Source of the DNA: JAVKFF01 sp040226215
Lineage (GTDB): Bacteria > Pseudomonadota > Alphaproteobacteria > DSM-16000 > Inquilinaceae
Length of the DNA stretch: 29,716 bases
NCBI GenBank assembly: GCA_040226215.1
Contig: JAVKFF010000027.1
Span: forward strand, 1 to 29,716
Direction of reading: 5' to 3'
The translations under genes and the position numbers were made by a program. Shown here in pieces: positions 1 through 8,908 of the stretch (positions within the stretch are counted from its first letter, which is position 1; each line of letters opens with the position of its first letter). The notes beneath the pieces were generated by a model. The model had not been told where the DNA came from and searched no databases. It saw nothing but the letters and a program-made list of their open reading frames with translations.

Positions 1-1461
1 GAGACCGTCTGGGAGGCCGACCGCGAAACGCTGACCCCGGGCAATCCGGTGACGCTGAGCTGGACCAACCCGGCCGGCATCGTCTTCGAGCAGGAACTGG
101 CGATCGACGAGAACTACCTGTTCACCGTCACCCAGCGCGTCACCAACGGCTCGGAGGAGCCCCTGGCGATCCGGCCCTATGGTCGCGTCTGGCGCTATGG
201 CACGCCCGTCGTCGAGGGCTGGTTCATCCTGCACGAGGGGCCGATCGGCGTTTTCGACAGCACGCTCGACGAGCTCGACTACGAGGACATCGCCGAGGAG
301 GGCACGATCACCGAGACCTCGACCGGCGGCTGGCTCGGCTTCACCGACAAGTACTGGCTGGTCTCCCTGGTGCCCGACCAGGCGAGCGCGGTCGAGGCCC
401 AGTTCATCCACACCCGCCCGGGGTCGCAGGACCGCTACGCCTCGACCATTGCCTACGACACCGTCGCCGTCGCGGCGGGCGAGAGCCATGAGATGACCAG
501 CCGGCTGTTCGCCGGCGCCAAGGAGGTCGATGTCATCGACGCCTATCAGGAGGTGTACGGCATCGACAACTTCATCTACTCGATCGACTGGGGCTGGTTC
601 TACTTCATCACCCAGCCCTTCTTCTACGCCATCGACTGGATCGCCTCCCATGTCGGCAATTTCGGCGTGGCGATCCTGATCTTCACGGTGCTGGTCAAGC
701 TGGTCTTCTTCCCGCTGGCCAACAAGTCCTACAAGTCCATGTCGCGCATGAAGGCGCTGCAGCCGCAGATGATGCAGATCCGCGAGCGCTTCAAGGACGA
801 CCGCCAGAAGATGAACCAGGCGCTGATGGAGATGTATCGGCGCGAGAAGGTGAATCCGGCCTCCGGCTGTCTGCCGATCCTGGTGCAGATCCCCGTCTTC
901 TTCGCCCTCTACAAGGTGCTGTTCGTCACCATCGAGATGCGCCATGCGCCGTTCTTCGGCTGGATCCAGGACCTCGCGGCGATGGACCCGACCAGCCTGT
1001 GGAACCTGTTCGGGCTGATCCCGTGGGAACCCGAAACGGTGCTGCCGCCCTTCCTGCTGCTGCCGGCATGGCCGATCTTCATGGGTGTCACGATGTGGGC
1101 CCAGATGAAGCTGAACCCGGCGCCCACCGACCCGATCCAGAAGCGCATCATCGGCGCCTTCCCGTTCGTCTTCACCTTCCTGTTGTCCACCTTCCCGGCC
1201 GGCCTGGTGATCTACTGGACGTGGAACAACATGCTGTCGATGCTGCAGCAATACGTGATCATGAAGCGCATGGGCGTGAAGATCGGCGGCGGCGTCGACA
1301 AGACCGCGCCGGCGACCCAGCCCAACCTGCCGCCCTCGGTGCGCCGCAAGCAGGAGCGGGCGAAGAAGGCGCAGGAAGGCGACGATGCCGCACCGGCGCC
1401 CGAGCCCGCCAATGACAGCCAGGCGCGGCGCGGCCAGTCCGGCAAGCGCAAGCGGCGCTGA
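1..1461 (+). CDS. yidC: Membrane protein insertase YidC, 3' part (5' end outside window)
   Basis: Inserts and folds inner-membrane proteins, alone or with SecYEG. The reading frame is open from base 1, so the start lies upstream; 486 codons are present out of about 560-610 in the family. Bases 1 to about 560 encode the C-terminal half of the periplasmic beta-sandwich domain. From about base 590 the conserved insertase core begins: a first core helix containing TVLVKLVFFPLA, whose Lys (bases 697-699) sits where E. coli has the hydrophilic-groove Arg, then a charged cytoplasmic helical hairpin (about 730-850), the NPASGCLPILVQIPVFFALY helix, and two more membrane helices up to about base 1260. 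The tail is basic and ends in GKRKRR, as expected for ribosome contact. engB follows after 29 bases, and yidC-engB-argB is a common alphaproteobacterial order. Confidence 0.97.
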   Translation, partial: ETVWEADRETLTPGNPVTLSWTNPAGIVFEQELAIDENYLFTVTQRVTNGSEEPLAIRPYGRVWRYGTPVVEGWFILHEGPIGVFDSTLDELDYEDIAEEGTITETSTGGWLGFTDKYWLVSLVPDQASAVEAQFIHTRPGSQDRYASTIAYDTVAVAAGESHEMTSRLFAGAKEVDVIDAYQEVYGIDNFIYSIDWGWFYFITQPFFYAIDWIASHVGNFGVAILIFTVLVKLVFFPLANKSYKSMSRMKALQPQMMQIRERFKDDRQKMNQALMEMYRREKVNPASGCLPILVQIPVFFALYKVLFVTIEMRHAPFFGWIQDLAAMDPTSLWNLFGLIPWEPETVLPPFLLLPAWPIFMGVTMWAQMKLNPAPTDPIQKRIIGAFPFVFTFLLSTFPAGLVIYWTWNNMLSMLQQYVIMKRMGVKIGGGVDKTAPATQPNLPPSVRRKQERAKKAQEGDDAAPAPEPANDSQARRGQSGKRKRR

Positions 1462-1490
1462 GCCCAATCCCCGACGCCTGGCCCCGACGC

Positions 1491-2186
1491 ATGCCCCCGA
1501 CCGGCCCTGGCCCGGCCACACCCGAAGACAGCGACCTGCCCGCCGGGCTCAGAGGCCTCGACCGGGAGGCCGGGCGCCTGCTCTTCGCCGCGGAGTGCAC
1601 CTTTGAGCTGGCGGTCGCGGCGCTCGACCAGCTGCCGCCGGCGGCTCTGCCCGAGGTCGCCTTCGCCGGCCGCTCCAATGTCGGCAAGTCGAGCCTGGTG
1701 AACGCGCTGACCGGCCGCAAGACCCTGGCGCGAACCTCCAACACGCCGGGACGGACGCAGCAGCTGATCCTGTTCAACCTGGGTGGCCGGTTGCGCCTGG
1801 TCGACCTGCCGGGCTATGGCTACGCCAAGGTGCCCAAGGACATGGTGGCCGCCTGGACGCGCCTGCTCACCGCCTACCTTCGGGGCCGCGTGCCGCTGCG
1901 CCGGGCCTGCGTGCTGATCGACGCCCGGCACGGGATCAAGCCGGTGGACGCCGACATCATGGGCCAGCTCGACACCGCCGCGGTGCCCTACCGGGTGGTG
2001 CTGACCAAGGCCGACAAGATCAAGCCGCCGGCGCAGGCGCGGCTGGTGGCCGAGGTGACTGCCGCCCTGAAGACGCACCCGGCGGCGCTGCCCGACCCGA
2101 TCGTGACCTCGGCCGAGAAGGGCCTGAACATCGACCTCCTGCGCGCCGACCTCGCCGGCCTGGCTCTGCCCTCACCGTCGGCGTGA
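1491..2186 (+). CDS. engB: Ribosome biogenesis GTP-binding protein YihA/EngB (YsxC)
   Basis: TrmE-Era-EngA-EngB family GTPase of 231 aa, needed for late assembly of the large ribosomal subunit in the cytoplasm. All G motifs are visible: G1 GRSNVGKS (residues 60-67), G2 Thr within TPGRT (85-89), G3 DLPGYG (105-110), G4 TKAD (172-175) and G5 TSAEKG (206-211). The first 40 residues are a Pro/Gly-rich extension before the usual start of the domain, so a start further in cannot be excluded; ATG at 1491 is used because it lies 29 bases after yidC and no strong Shine-Dalgarno favours another site. Probably co-transcribed with yidC. Confidence 0.96.
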   Translation: MPPTGPGPATPEDSDLPAGLRGLDREAGRLLFAAECTFELAVAALDQLPPAALPEVAFAGRSNVGKSSLVNALTGRKTLARTSNTPGRTQQLILFNLGGRLRLVDLPGYGYAKVPKDMVAAWTRLLTAYLRGRVPLRRACVLIDARHGIKPVDADIMGQLDTAAVPYRVVLTKADKIKPPAQARLVAEVTAALKTHPAALPDPIVTSAEKGLNIDLLRADLAGLALPSPSA

Positions 2187-2282
2187 CGGCCGGGCCGGGA
2201 CCACCCGGGCCCGCTTGATCCCTCCCCCCGGCTGGGGCATGGTCGGGCGATCCGGCCCGAACCTCCGCGAGACCCGAACCAC

Positions 2283-3218
2283 ATGACCGACAAGCCCGTA
2301 TTCACCGCCGATGCGCCGGATGCCGCCTGGCTCGAGAAAGCCGGCATCCTGTCGGAGGCGCTGCCCTATATGCGCCGCTACGCCGGCGCCACGCTGGTGG
2401 TGAAATATGGCGGTCACGCCATGGGCGACGAGAAGGTGGCGCACGAATTCGCCCGCGACGTGGTGCTGATGAAGCAGGTCGGCATGAACCCGGTCGTGGT
2501 GCATGGCGGCGGCCCGCAGATCGGCCAGATGCTCAAGCGCCTGAACGTGCAGTCGGAGTTCATCGACGGCCTGCGCGTCACCGACAAGGCGACGGTGGAC
2601 ATCGTCGAGATGGTGCTGGCCGGCTCGATCAACAAATCCATCGTCTCCGCCGTGCACGAGGTCGGCGGCAAGGCCATCGGCCTGTCGGGCAAGGACGGCA
2701 ACCTGATCCAGGCGCGCAAGCTGACCCGCACCAAGCGCGACCCCGACAGCAATATCGAGAAGGTGCTGGACCTCGGCTTCGTCGGCGAGCCCTACCGCAT
2801 CAACCGCGAGGTCATCGACCATATCCGCGGTTCCGACTTCATCCCGATCATCGCGCCGATCGGCGCCGGACCGGGCGGCGAGACCTTCAACATCAACGCC
2901 GACACCGTGGCCGGGGCGGTGGCCGGGGCGCTCGGCGCCAAGCGCCTGTTCCTGCTGACCGATGTCGCCGGGGTCTTCAACAAGGCCAAGCAGCTGGTCC
3001 CCGAGCTCGAGGTCACGCAAGCCCGCGACATGATCGAGGACGGCACCATCTCCGGCGGCATGATCCCGAAGATCGAGACCTGCATCTCGGCGGTGGAGAG
3101 CGGCGTCGGCGGTGCGGTGATCCTGGACGGCCGCATCCCGCACGTGCTGCTGCTCGAGCTGTTCACCGAGGGCGGCGCGGGGACGCTGATCAACCAGAAG
3201 CCGGCGCAGCTCTACTGA
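2283..3218 (+). CDS. argB: Acetylglutamate kinase (ArgB)
   Basis: Phosphorylates N-acetyl-L-glutamate with ATP, the second step of arginine (ornithine) synthesis in the cytoplasm. The 311-aa protein has the amino-acid-kinase fold: KYGGHAMG with the phosphate-binding Lys41, VHGGGPQIG, the NINADTVAGA segment for acetylglutamate and nucleotide contacts, and a C-terminal GGMIPKIETC motif. An N-terminal helix (about residues 14-34, ending EALPYMRRYAG) precedes the kinase core. Such a helix is known from hexameric, arginine-inhibited NAGKs, so feedback inhibition by arginine is inferred. The gene lies 96 bases after engB and 62 bases before the HAD phosphatase gene; no other arg gene is in the window. 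Confidence 0.97.
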   Translation: MTDKPVFTADAPDAAWLEKAGILSEALPYMRRYAGATLVVKYGGHAMGDEKVAHEFARDVVLMKQVGMNPVVVHGGGPQIGQMLKRLNVQSEFIDGLRVTDKATVDIVEMVLAGSINKSIVSAVHEVGGKAIGLSGKDGNLIQARKLTRTKRDPDSNIEKVLDLGFVGEPYRINREVIDHIRGSDFIPIIAPIGAGPGGETFNINADTVAGAVAGALGAKRLFLLTDVAGVFNKAKQLVPELEVTQARDMIEDGTISGGMIPKIETCISAVESGVGGAVILDGRIPHVLLLELFTEGGAGTLINQKPAQLY

Positions 3219-3280
3219 GCATCGGCCATGCGCCGGACGGACTTGCCGGACCGCCCCTTCCGGGGCATATCCTCGCTGCC

Positions 3281-4003
3281 ATGAACCGCGGCAGACCCGT
3301 TCCCCGGCGCGCGCCGGCACGCCCCGATCTCGACCATGTCGAGACCTGGATCTTCGACCTCGACAACACGCTCTACCCGGCCTCGAGCAATTTGTTCGAC
3401 CAGGTCAGCGCCAATATCGGCACGTATATCCAGCGCCATTTCGGCCTCGACGCCGAGGCGGCGCGGGCGCTGCAGAAGCGGCTGTTCCGGGAACACCGCA
3501 CGACGCTGAACGGGCTGATGGTGGAGCATGGCGTCGATCCGGCCGACTACCTAGCCCATGTGCACGAGATCGACGTCTCGGTGGTGCCGGAGAACCCGGC
3601 GCTGCGGCCGGCAATCGACGCCCTGCCGGGCGCCAAGATCATCTTCACCAACGGCTCGGTCAGGCATGCCGAGCGGGTGCTGGAACGGCTCGGCCTCGCC
3701 GGCGCCTTCGACGCCATCGAGGACATCGTCTCCTCGCGCTACGTGCCCAAGCCCGAGCCCGAGCCCTACCGAACGCTGGTGGCGCGCCACGGCGTCGACC
3801 CGCGCCGCGCGGTGATGGTGGAGGACATGGCGGTCAACCTGATGCCGGCGCACGATCTGGGCATGACCACGGTCTGGGTACGCACCGACCATCCCCACGC
3901 CGCGGCCGACGCGGATGCCGCGCACGTGCACCACGTCGTCGACGACGTCGCGGACTGGCTGATGGGCCTCCAATGGGAGCGCGAAACAGCCGGCGAGGAT
4001 TGA
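3281..4003 (+). CDS. HAD-family hydrolase, pyrimidine 5'-nucleotidase-like
   Basis: HAD superfamily phosphatase (240 aa) resembling the SDT1/pyrimidine 5'-nucleotidase group that dephosphorylates nucleoside monophosphates. Motif I is FDLDNTLY, giving nucleophile Asp26 and acid/base Asp28; motif II is the Thr of FTNGS (Thr123); motif III is Lys157 in YVPKPEPEPY; motif IV is VEDMAVNL with Glu181-Asp182. A helical cap of the subfamily IA type lies between motifs I and II (about residues 35-110). The first 18 residues are a basic Pro/Arg-rich leader, so the true start may be slightly inside. It sits directly upstream of dapD, an arrangement frequent in alphaproteobacteria. The natural substrate cannot be read from the sequence. 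Confidence 0.88.
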   Translation: MNRGRPVPRRAPARPDLDHVETWIFDLDNTLYPASSNLFDQVSANIGTYIQRHFGLDAEAARALQKRLFREHRTTLNGLMVEHGVDPADYLAHVHEIDVSVVPENPALRPAIDALPGAKIIFTNGSVRHAERVLERLGLAGAFDAIEDIVSSRYVPKPEPEPYRTLVARHGVDPRRAVMVEDMAVNLMPAHDLGMTTVWVRTDHPHAAADADAAHVHHVVDDVADWLMGLQWERETAGED

Positions 4004-4081
4004 CAGGCGCCGGGCCGCCCCCGCATTTTCCCCGCCGCGCCGCTCAGCGCCACATCACCGAAACCGAGCAGGACCGAGATC

Positions 4082-4924
4082 ATGGCCGAGGCCGCGCTGA
4101 TCGAGACGATCGAGGCCGCGTGGGATGCCCGCGACACCGTTTCCCCCGAGACCACGGGCGCCGTGCGCGACGCCGTCGAGGCGGCGCTCGATGCGCTGGA
4201 CAGCGGCCGGGAGCGGGTGGCGGAGAAGACGGCGGAAGGCTGGGTGGTCAACCAGTGGCTGAAGAAGGCCGTGCTGCTGTCCTTCCGGCTCAACGACATG
4301 ACCCGGATTTCCGGCGGACCGGACGGCGCGCCCTGGTGGGACAAGGTGCCGTCCAAGTTCGCCGGCTGGCAGGATGCCGACTTCCGCCAGGCCGGCTTCC
4401 GCGCCGTGCCGAACTGCGTGGTGCGGCGCTCGGCCTACATCGCGCCCGGCGCGGTGCTGATGCCCAGCTTCGTCAATCTCGGCGCCCATGTCGGCAGCGG
4501 CACCATGGTCGACACCTGGGTGACCGTCGGCTCCTGCGCCCAGATCGGCGCCAACTGCCACCTCTCCGGCGGCGTGGGCATCGGCGGCGTGCTGGAGCCC
4601 CTGCAGGCGGGCCCGGTGATCATCGAGGACAACTGCTTCATCGGCGCCCGGTCCGAGGTGGTCGAGGGCGTCGTCGTCGAGGAGGGCTCGGTGCTCTCCA
4701 TGGGGGTGTTCATCAGCGCCACGACCAAGATCGTCGACCGTGACAGCGGCGAGGTCTTCACCGGCCGCGTGCCCGCCTATTCGGTGGTCGTGCCCGGCAC
4801 CCTGCCCGGCAAGACGCTGCCCGACGGCTCGCCCGGGCCCGGTCTCTACTGCGCGGTGATCGTCAAGCGGGTCGACGAGCGCACCCGTGCCAAGACCTCG
4901 ATCAACGACCTGCTGCGCGACTGA
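4082..4924 (+). CDS. dapD: 2,3,4,5-tetrahydropyridine-2,6-dicarboxylate N-succinyltransferase (DapD)
   Basis: Transfers succinyl from succinyl-CoA to tetrahydrodipicolinate in the succinylase branch of lysine and meso-diaminopimelate synthesis. The 280-aa protein starts with a helical N-terminal domain (about 1-100). It continues as a left-handed beta-helix of hexapeptide repeats (about 110-235; turns such as YIAPGAVLMPSFVNLGAHVG and GSGTMVDTWVTVGSCAQIG) and ends in a short C-terminal domain with VVVPGTLPGK. Length and order match the trimeric enzyme. The product feeds DapC and then DapE, whose gene follows after 19 bases, so the two are very probably one operon. Confidence 0.97.
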   Translation: MAEAALIETIEAAWDARDTVSPETTGAVRDAVEAALDALDSGRERVAEKTAEGWVVNQWLKKAVLLSFRLNDMTRISGGPDGAPWWDKVPSKFAGWQDADFRQAGFRAVPNCVVRRSAYIAPGAVLMPSFVNLGAHVGSGTMVDTWVTVGSCAQIGANCHLSGGVGIGGVLEPLQAGPVIIEDNCFIGARSEVVEGVVVEEGSVLSMGVFISATTKIVDRDSGEVFTGRVPAYSVVVPGTLPGKTLPDGSPGPGLYCAVIVKRVDERTRAKTSINDLLRD

Positions 4925-4943
4925 GCGGGAGCTCAAGGCAACC

Positions 4944-6098
4944 ATGACCATCGACGCCCTCGCCCTGGCCCAGGACCTGATCCGCTGCCCCAGCGTCACG
5001 CCAGAGGACGCCGGCGCGCTCGACACCCTGGAGGCGCCGCTGAGGGCGGCGGGCTTCGCCACCTGGCGCCTGCCCTTCGCCGAGGACGGCTATCCCGACA
5101 TCGACAACCTGTTCGCCCGGATCGGCACTGGCGGCCCGCATTTCTGCTACGCCGGGCATACCGACGTGGTGCCGGCGGGCGATCGGCAGGCCTGGAGCTT
5201 CGACCCCTTCGCCGGCATCGTCGAGGATGGTCTGCTGAAGGGACGCGGCGCCTGCGACATGAAGGGCTCGGTCGCCGCCTTCGCCGCCGCCGCGTCGCGT
5301 TTCGTCGATCGGCACGGCGCGGATTTCGGCGGCTCGATCAGCATGCTGATCACCGGCGACGAGGAGGCCGAGGCGGTCAACGGCACGCAGAAGGTGCTGG
5401 CCTGGATGGCCGCGAACGGCCACGCGCCCGATGCCGCGCTGGTGGGCGAGCCGTCCTGCCCGGAGACCCTGGGCGAGACGATGAAGATCGGTCGTCGCGG
5501 CAGCGTCACCGCCACGCTGACGGTCGAGGGCCTGCAGGGCCACGTCGCCTATCCCGACCGCACCGACAACGCCGCCAACCGTCTGGTGCGCGTGCTCTCC
5601 CGCCTGATCGCCGAGCCGCTCGACCGGGGCACGGCGCACTTCGTGGCCTCCAATCTGGAGGTCGTGTCGATCGATGTCGGCAATACCGCCTTCAACGTGG
5701 TACCGGCACGCGCGGTGGCGAAGATCGCCTGCCGCTACAACGATCTGCATACCGGCGACGACATCATCGCCCGCATCCACGCCGCCGCCGAGGCCGAGGA
5801 CGCGCGTTACACGATGACGGCGCAGAAGAGCGGCGACTGCTTCCTGACCGAGCCGGGGCCTCTCTCCGACATGGTGCAGGCAGCGGTCAAGGACGTCACC
5901 GGGATGCTGCCGGAACTCAGCACCACCGGCGGCACCTCCGACGCCCGCTTCATCAAGGATCACTGCCCCGTGGTCGAGTTCGGCCTGGTCAACAAGACCA
6001 TCCACCAGGTGGACGAGCATGTGGAGGCGGCCGACGTGACAAGGCTCGTCCGGATCTATCTCGGCGTCCTGGAACGCTTCTTCGACAGGCAGGCCTGA
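4944..6098 (+). CDS. dapE: Succinyl-diaminopimelate desuccinylase (DapE)
   Basis: Di-zinc M20 peptidase-family enzyme that removes succinate from N-succinyl-LL-diaminopimelate to give LL-DAP. In the 384-aa product the metal and catalytic residues are in place: His72 in YAGHTDVVP, Asp105 in GRGACDMKG, general base Glu140 and ligand Glu141 in ITGDEEAE, and a C-terminal ligand His in KTIHQVDEHV. The lid/dimerisation domain (about 180-295) carries GRRGSVTATL and GLQGHVAYP. An open frame extends upstream into dapD, but ATG at 4944 gives the standard N-terminus, lies just after the dapD stop and is preceded by GCGGGAG and AAGG, so it is chosen. Confidence 0.97.
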   Translation: MTIDALALAQDLIRCPSVTPEDAGALDTLEAPLRAAGFATWRLPFAEDGYPDIDNLFARIGTGGPHFCYAGHTDVVPAGDRQAWSFDPFAGIVEDGLLKGRGACDMKGSVAAFAAAASRFVDRHGADFGGSISMLITGDEEAEAVNGTQKVLAWMAANGHAPDAALVGEPSCPETLGETMKIGRRGSVTATLTVEGLQGHVAYPDRTDNAANRLVRVLSRLIAEPLDRGTAHFVASNLEVVSIDVGNTAFNVVPARAVAKIACRYNDLHTGDDIIARIHAAAEAEDARYTMTAQKSGDCFLTEPGPLSDMVQAAVKDVTGMLPELSTTGGTSDARFIKDHCPVVEFGLVNKTIHQVDEHVEAADVTRLVRIYLGVLERFFDRQA

Positions 6099-6129
6099 TG
6101 GTGGCGAGCCGCGCCGCCCGGCGTCCGGG

Positions 6130-6717
6130 ATGATCTCGCAGCCCGAATTCATCGTCTCGGCCGGCGGCGCCTGGCGGCTCTTCCGCTTCGACCGCACGGG
6201 CCTCGACCGCATCGACACCTCGGTCGAGGGGGCGATCCGCAGCTATTGGCTGACGCTCATTCTGGCGCCCCTCGCCCTGTTCGTCGGCGCGGTGCAGTGG
6301 TGGCCGGTGCTCGACCGGGTCGCCTTCCTGCCGCTGGTCATCGGCGAGGTCAGTCTCTACGTCATCGGCTGGCTGATGATGCCCGTCATGGTCGACGCGG
6401 CCATCCGCCTCGCCGGCCTGCCCGACCGCCTGCCGCAATTCATCGCCGGCTACAACTGGGGCTCGGTCATCACCATGAGCATCGCCAGCGTCTTCATCGC
6501 GCTGACCCTGCTGCTCGACGTGCCGGGGCAGGTCGCCGGCCTGCTCTCCCTTCTGGTGATCGCCATGCTCCTGGTCTACCAGGCCTATGTCACGCACCTG
6601 ACGCTGGAGATCCCGGTGATCGCGGCGGGCGTGATCACGCTTGGCGACTATTTCGTCACCCTGACCGTGCACCAGGCGGTCCAGGCGACGCTGCTGCAGG
6701 CGGCCCTAGCCGGCTGA
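6130..6717 (+). CDS. Conserved-looking integral membrane protein of unknown function
   Basis: I do not recognise a named family with certainty. The 195-aa protein has a soluble N-terminus of about 38 residues and five predicted membrane helices (about 39-57, 66-88, 109-129, 133-153 and 160-178). A short loop between helices 2 and 3 carries RLAGLPDRLPQFIAGYNWG, and the helix 5 region ends with LGDYFVTLTVHQAV. The layout is vaguely like small Yip1-type membrane proteins, but that is only an impression. It starts 31 bases after dapE and is probably the last gene of that operon. Its last 12 bases overlap the 3' end of the convergent truA gene (6706-6717), so no separate terminator space exists here. 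Confidence 0.8.
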   Translation: MISQPEFIVSAGGAWRLFRFDRTGLDRIDTSVEGAIRSYWLTLILAPLALFVGAVQWWPVLDRVAFLPLVIGEVSLYVIGWLMMPVMVDAAIRLAGLPDRLPQFIAGYNWGSVITMSIASVFIALTLLLDVPGQVAGLLSLLVIAMLLVYQAYVTHLTLEIPVIAAGVITLGDYFVTLTVHQAVQATLLQAALAG

Positions 6718-7461
6718 CGGGGCGTCGTAGTCGACCCGCGTGAGGTAGAGCCCCTCGGCCGGCGCGGTCGGTCCGGCCGCCGCGCGGTCGCGGGCCTCGA
6801 GCGCCGCGACGACATCCGCCCGGCGCCACTTGCCCTCCCCCACCAGCCTGAGCGTGCCGACCAGGTTGCGCACCTGGTGGTGCAAGAAGGAGCGCGCCTC
6901 GGCGATCACGGCGATCTCCTCGCCGTCGCGGAAGACGTCGAGGCGAGCGAGCGTCTTGACGGGCGAGTCCGCCTGGCACTGGGCGGCGCGGAAGCTGGTG
7001 AAGTCGTGCCGGCCGACCAGGGCCTGAGCGGCGCCGTGCATGGCCATGTGGTCGAGCGGCCGGGTCACGTGCATCGCCCGCCCGGCGTCGAGCGCCAGCG
7101 GCGCCCGGCGGTTGACGATGCGGTAGCGGTAGGCCCGGCCGGCGGCCGAGAAGCGGGCGTGGAAGTCGTCGGCCACCCGTTCGGCCGCCAGGACCGCGAC
7201 CGGATGGCCGGCGAGATGGAAGTTCAGCGCGTCGCGCACCGTGTCCGCCGTCGTCTCGCGGGCGATGTCGACATGGGCGACCTGGCCCAGCGCGTGCACG
7301 CCGGCATCCGTGCGGCCGGCGCACTGCACCACCGCCGCCTCCTGGCAGAAGCGCTCGACTGCCGCCTCCACCGCGGCCTGGACCGACGGCCCGTTCGCCT
7401 GGCGCTGCCAGCCGACGAAGGGCCGGCCGTCATACTCGATGGTCAGCTTGTAGCGGGGCAT
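6706..7461 (-). CDS. truA: tRNA pseudouridine(38-40) synthase TruA
   Basis: Converts uridines 38-40 of the tRNA anticodon stem-loop to pseudouridine. The 251-aa protein opens with YKLTIEYDGRPFVGWQRQ and has the catalytic Asp52 in the signature GRTDAGVHALGQ, matching Asp60 of E. coli TruA; a second conserved segment is SFLHHQVRNLVGTL near residue 190. The length is typical. It is the last gene of def-fmt-truA: its ATG lies inside the 3' end of fmt (19-base overlap), suggesting translational coupling, and its own stop overlaps the stop of the convergent membrane-protein gene. Confidence 0.97.
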   Translation of the reverse strand: MPRYKLTIEYDGRPFVGWQRQANGPSVQAAVEAAVERFCQEAAVVQCAGRTDAGVHALGQVAHVDIARETTADTVRDALNFHLAGHPVAVLAAERVADDFHARFSAAGRAYRYRIVNRRAPLALDAGRAMHVTRPLDHMAMHGAAQALVGRHDFTSFRAAQCQADSPVKTLARLDVFRDGEEIAVIAEARSFLHHQVRNLVGTLRLVGEGKWRRADVVAALEARDRAAAGPTAPAEGLYLTRVDYDAPSAG

Positions 7462-8384
7462 GGCAGCGGGTCGGGCAGCGTGTGGCCGCGCAGGAAGGAC
7501 GCCGCGTCCATCGGCGCCCGGCCCTCGGGCTGGAGTCGGGCGATGGCGAGGGCTGTGTCGCCACCGCAGGCGATGGTGAGCCCGTCGCCGAGGCGGGTAC
7601 CGGGCGCGGCGCCCTCCCGCCCGGAGGCAGGGCTGGCGTCAAGCACGCGGTAGCGCCGGCTCTCGGCCTCGAACCAGGTGCCGGGCCAGGGGGTGAGCGC
7701 GCGGACTTGCCGGTCGATCTCGGCCGCCGGCCGGCGCCAGTCGATCAGCCCCTCGGCCTTCTCGATCTTGGCGGCATAGGTGGCTTTGGCATCGTCCTGC
7801 GCCTCTGGCGCCAGGCTGCCGTCGACATGACCGGGCAGCGTCTCCAGCAGCAGGCGGGCCCCGGCCGTGGCCAGGGCGTCGTGCAGGTCGGCCGCCGTGG
7901 TGCGCCCGGTGATCGGCACCTTCGTCCGGGCCAGCATCGGCCCGGTATCGAGGCCGGCCGCCATCACCATGATGGTCACGCCCGTCTCCCGGTCGCCGGC
8001 GAGCATGGCCCGCTGGATCGGTGCGGCCCCACGCCAGCGCGGCAGCAGCGAGGCGTGGACGTTCAGGCAGCCGTGCCGGGGCGCGTCGAGGATCGCCCGT
8101 GGCAGGATCAGCCCGTAGGCGGCGACGACCGCGAGATCGAGGTCGAGGGCGGCGAACGCGGCCTGCGCCGCCGGGTCCTTGAGGCTCCGCGGCGTGCGCA
8201 CCTCGATGCCACGCGCGGCGGCGAAGGCGTGGACCGGCGTCGTCTGCTCGCGATGGCCGCGACCCCGGGCGCGCGGCGGCTGGGAATAGACCGCCACGAC
8301 GTCGTGCCCGGATTCAAGCAGCGCCGCCAGCGACGGCACGGCGAAGTCGGGCGAGCCCATGAAGGCGATGCGCAGCGGCCTCAC
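7443..8384 (-). CDS. fmt: Methionyl-tRNA formyltransferase (Fmt)
   Basis: Formylates initiator Met-tRNA with 10-formyltetrahydrofolate. The N-terminal Rossmann-type catalytic domain begins LRIAFMGSPDFAVPSL and contains the folate-binding and catalytic segment NVHASLLPRWRGAAPIQRA and the DTGPML motif; the C-terminal OB-like tRNA-binding domain contains LTPWPGTWFE. I chose the GTG at 8384-8382, giving 313 aa: it overlaps the TGA of def as GTGA, a classic coupling arrangement, and gives the family's normal N-terminus. Another GTG at 8408 would add MEESERQG and overlap def by 28 bases. Fmt and Def act on the same formyl group, which explains the coupling. Confidence 0.96.
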   Translation of the reverse strand: MRPLRIAFMGSPDFAVPSLAALLESGHDVVAVYSQPPRARGRGHREQTTPVHAFAAARGIEVRTPRSLKDPAAQAAFAALDLDLAVVAAYGLILPRAILDAPRHGCLNVHASLLPRWRGAAPIQRAMLAGDRETGVTIMVMAAGLDTGPMLARTKVPITGRTTAADLHDALATAGARLLLETLPGHVDGSLAPEAQDDAKATYAAKIEKAEGLIDWRRPAAEIDRQVRALTPWPGTWFEAESRRYRVLDASPASGREGAAPGTRLGDGLTIACGGDTALAIARLQPEGRAPMDAASFLRGHTLPDPLPCPATS

Positions 8385-8899
8385 GCCTTGCCGTTCGCTT
8401 TCTTCCACTTGGCCAGCTTGCGCATGATCATGTTGCGCTTCAGGGCCGAGAGATGGTCGGTGAACAGGACGCCGTTCAGATGGTCGATCTCGTGCTGCAG
8501 GCAGATCGCCAACAGGCCGTGCGCCTCGATCTCCCGGCGCGCCCCGGTCTCATCGAGATAGCGCACCTTGCAGTCGCCGGGCCGGGTCACCTCGGCATAC
8601 TGCTCCGGCAGGCTGAGGCAGCCCTCCTCGTAGGTGACGAGATGGTCGGAGACGGAGACCAGCTCCGGATTGATCAGCTTCAGCGGCTGGGCCGGCTCGT
8701 CGCGGCCGGCGCAGTCGATCACGATCAGTCGCTCCAGTACGCCGACCTGGGGTGCCGCCAGGCCGATGCCGGGGGCGGCGTACATGGTCTCCAGCATGTC
8801 GGCGGCGAGCCGGCGGATGCGGTCGTCCACCGCCGCGACCGGCCTGCATTTGGTCTTCAGGCGCGGGTCGGGCGCCAGCACGATGTCGAGTTCAGCCAT
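8381..8899 (-). CDS. def: Peptide deformylase (Def)
   Basis: Metalloenzyme that removes the formyl group from nascent chains at the ribosome. The 172-aa product has the three signatures of the family: motif I GIGLAAPQ (residues 44-51), motif II EGCLS with the metal-binding Cys94, and motif III QHEIDH with His136, catalytic Glu137 and His140. The frame is open upstream to 9247, but ATG at 8899 gives the canonical start (MAELDIV). No Shine-Dalgarno sequence precedes this ATG, and a promoter-like sequence places the transcript start almost at the ATG, so the mRNA may be leaderless. First gene of def-fmt-truA. Confidence 0.97.
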   Translation of the reverse strand: MAELDIVLAPDPRLKTKCRPVAAVDDRIRRLAADMLETMYAAPGIGLAAPQVGVLERLIVIDCAGRDEPAQPLKLINPELVSVSDHLVTYEEGCLSLPEQYAEVTRPGDCKVRYLDETGARREIEAHGLLAICLQHEIDHLNGVLFTDHLSALKRNMIMRKLAKWKKANGKA

Positions 8900-8908
8900 G
8901 GGATGGGG

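Noticed and set aside
4902..6218. 438-codon open frame antisense to dapE
   Set aside because: dapE on the plus strand has all catalytic motifs; the antisense frame is His/Gly/Arg-rich shadow coding typical of high-GC DNA.
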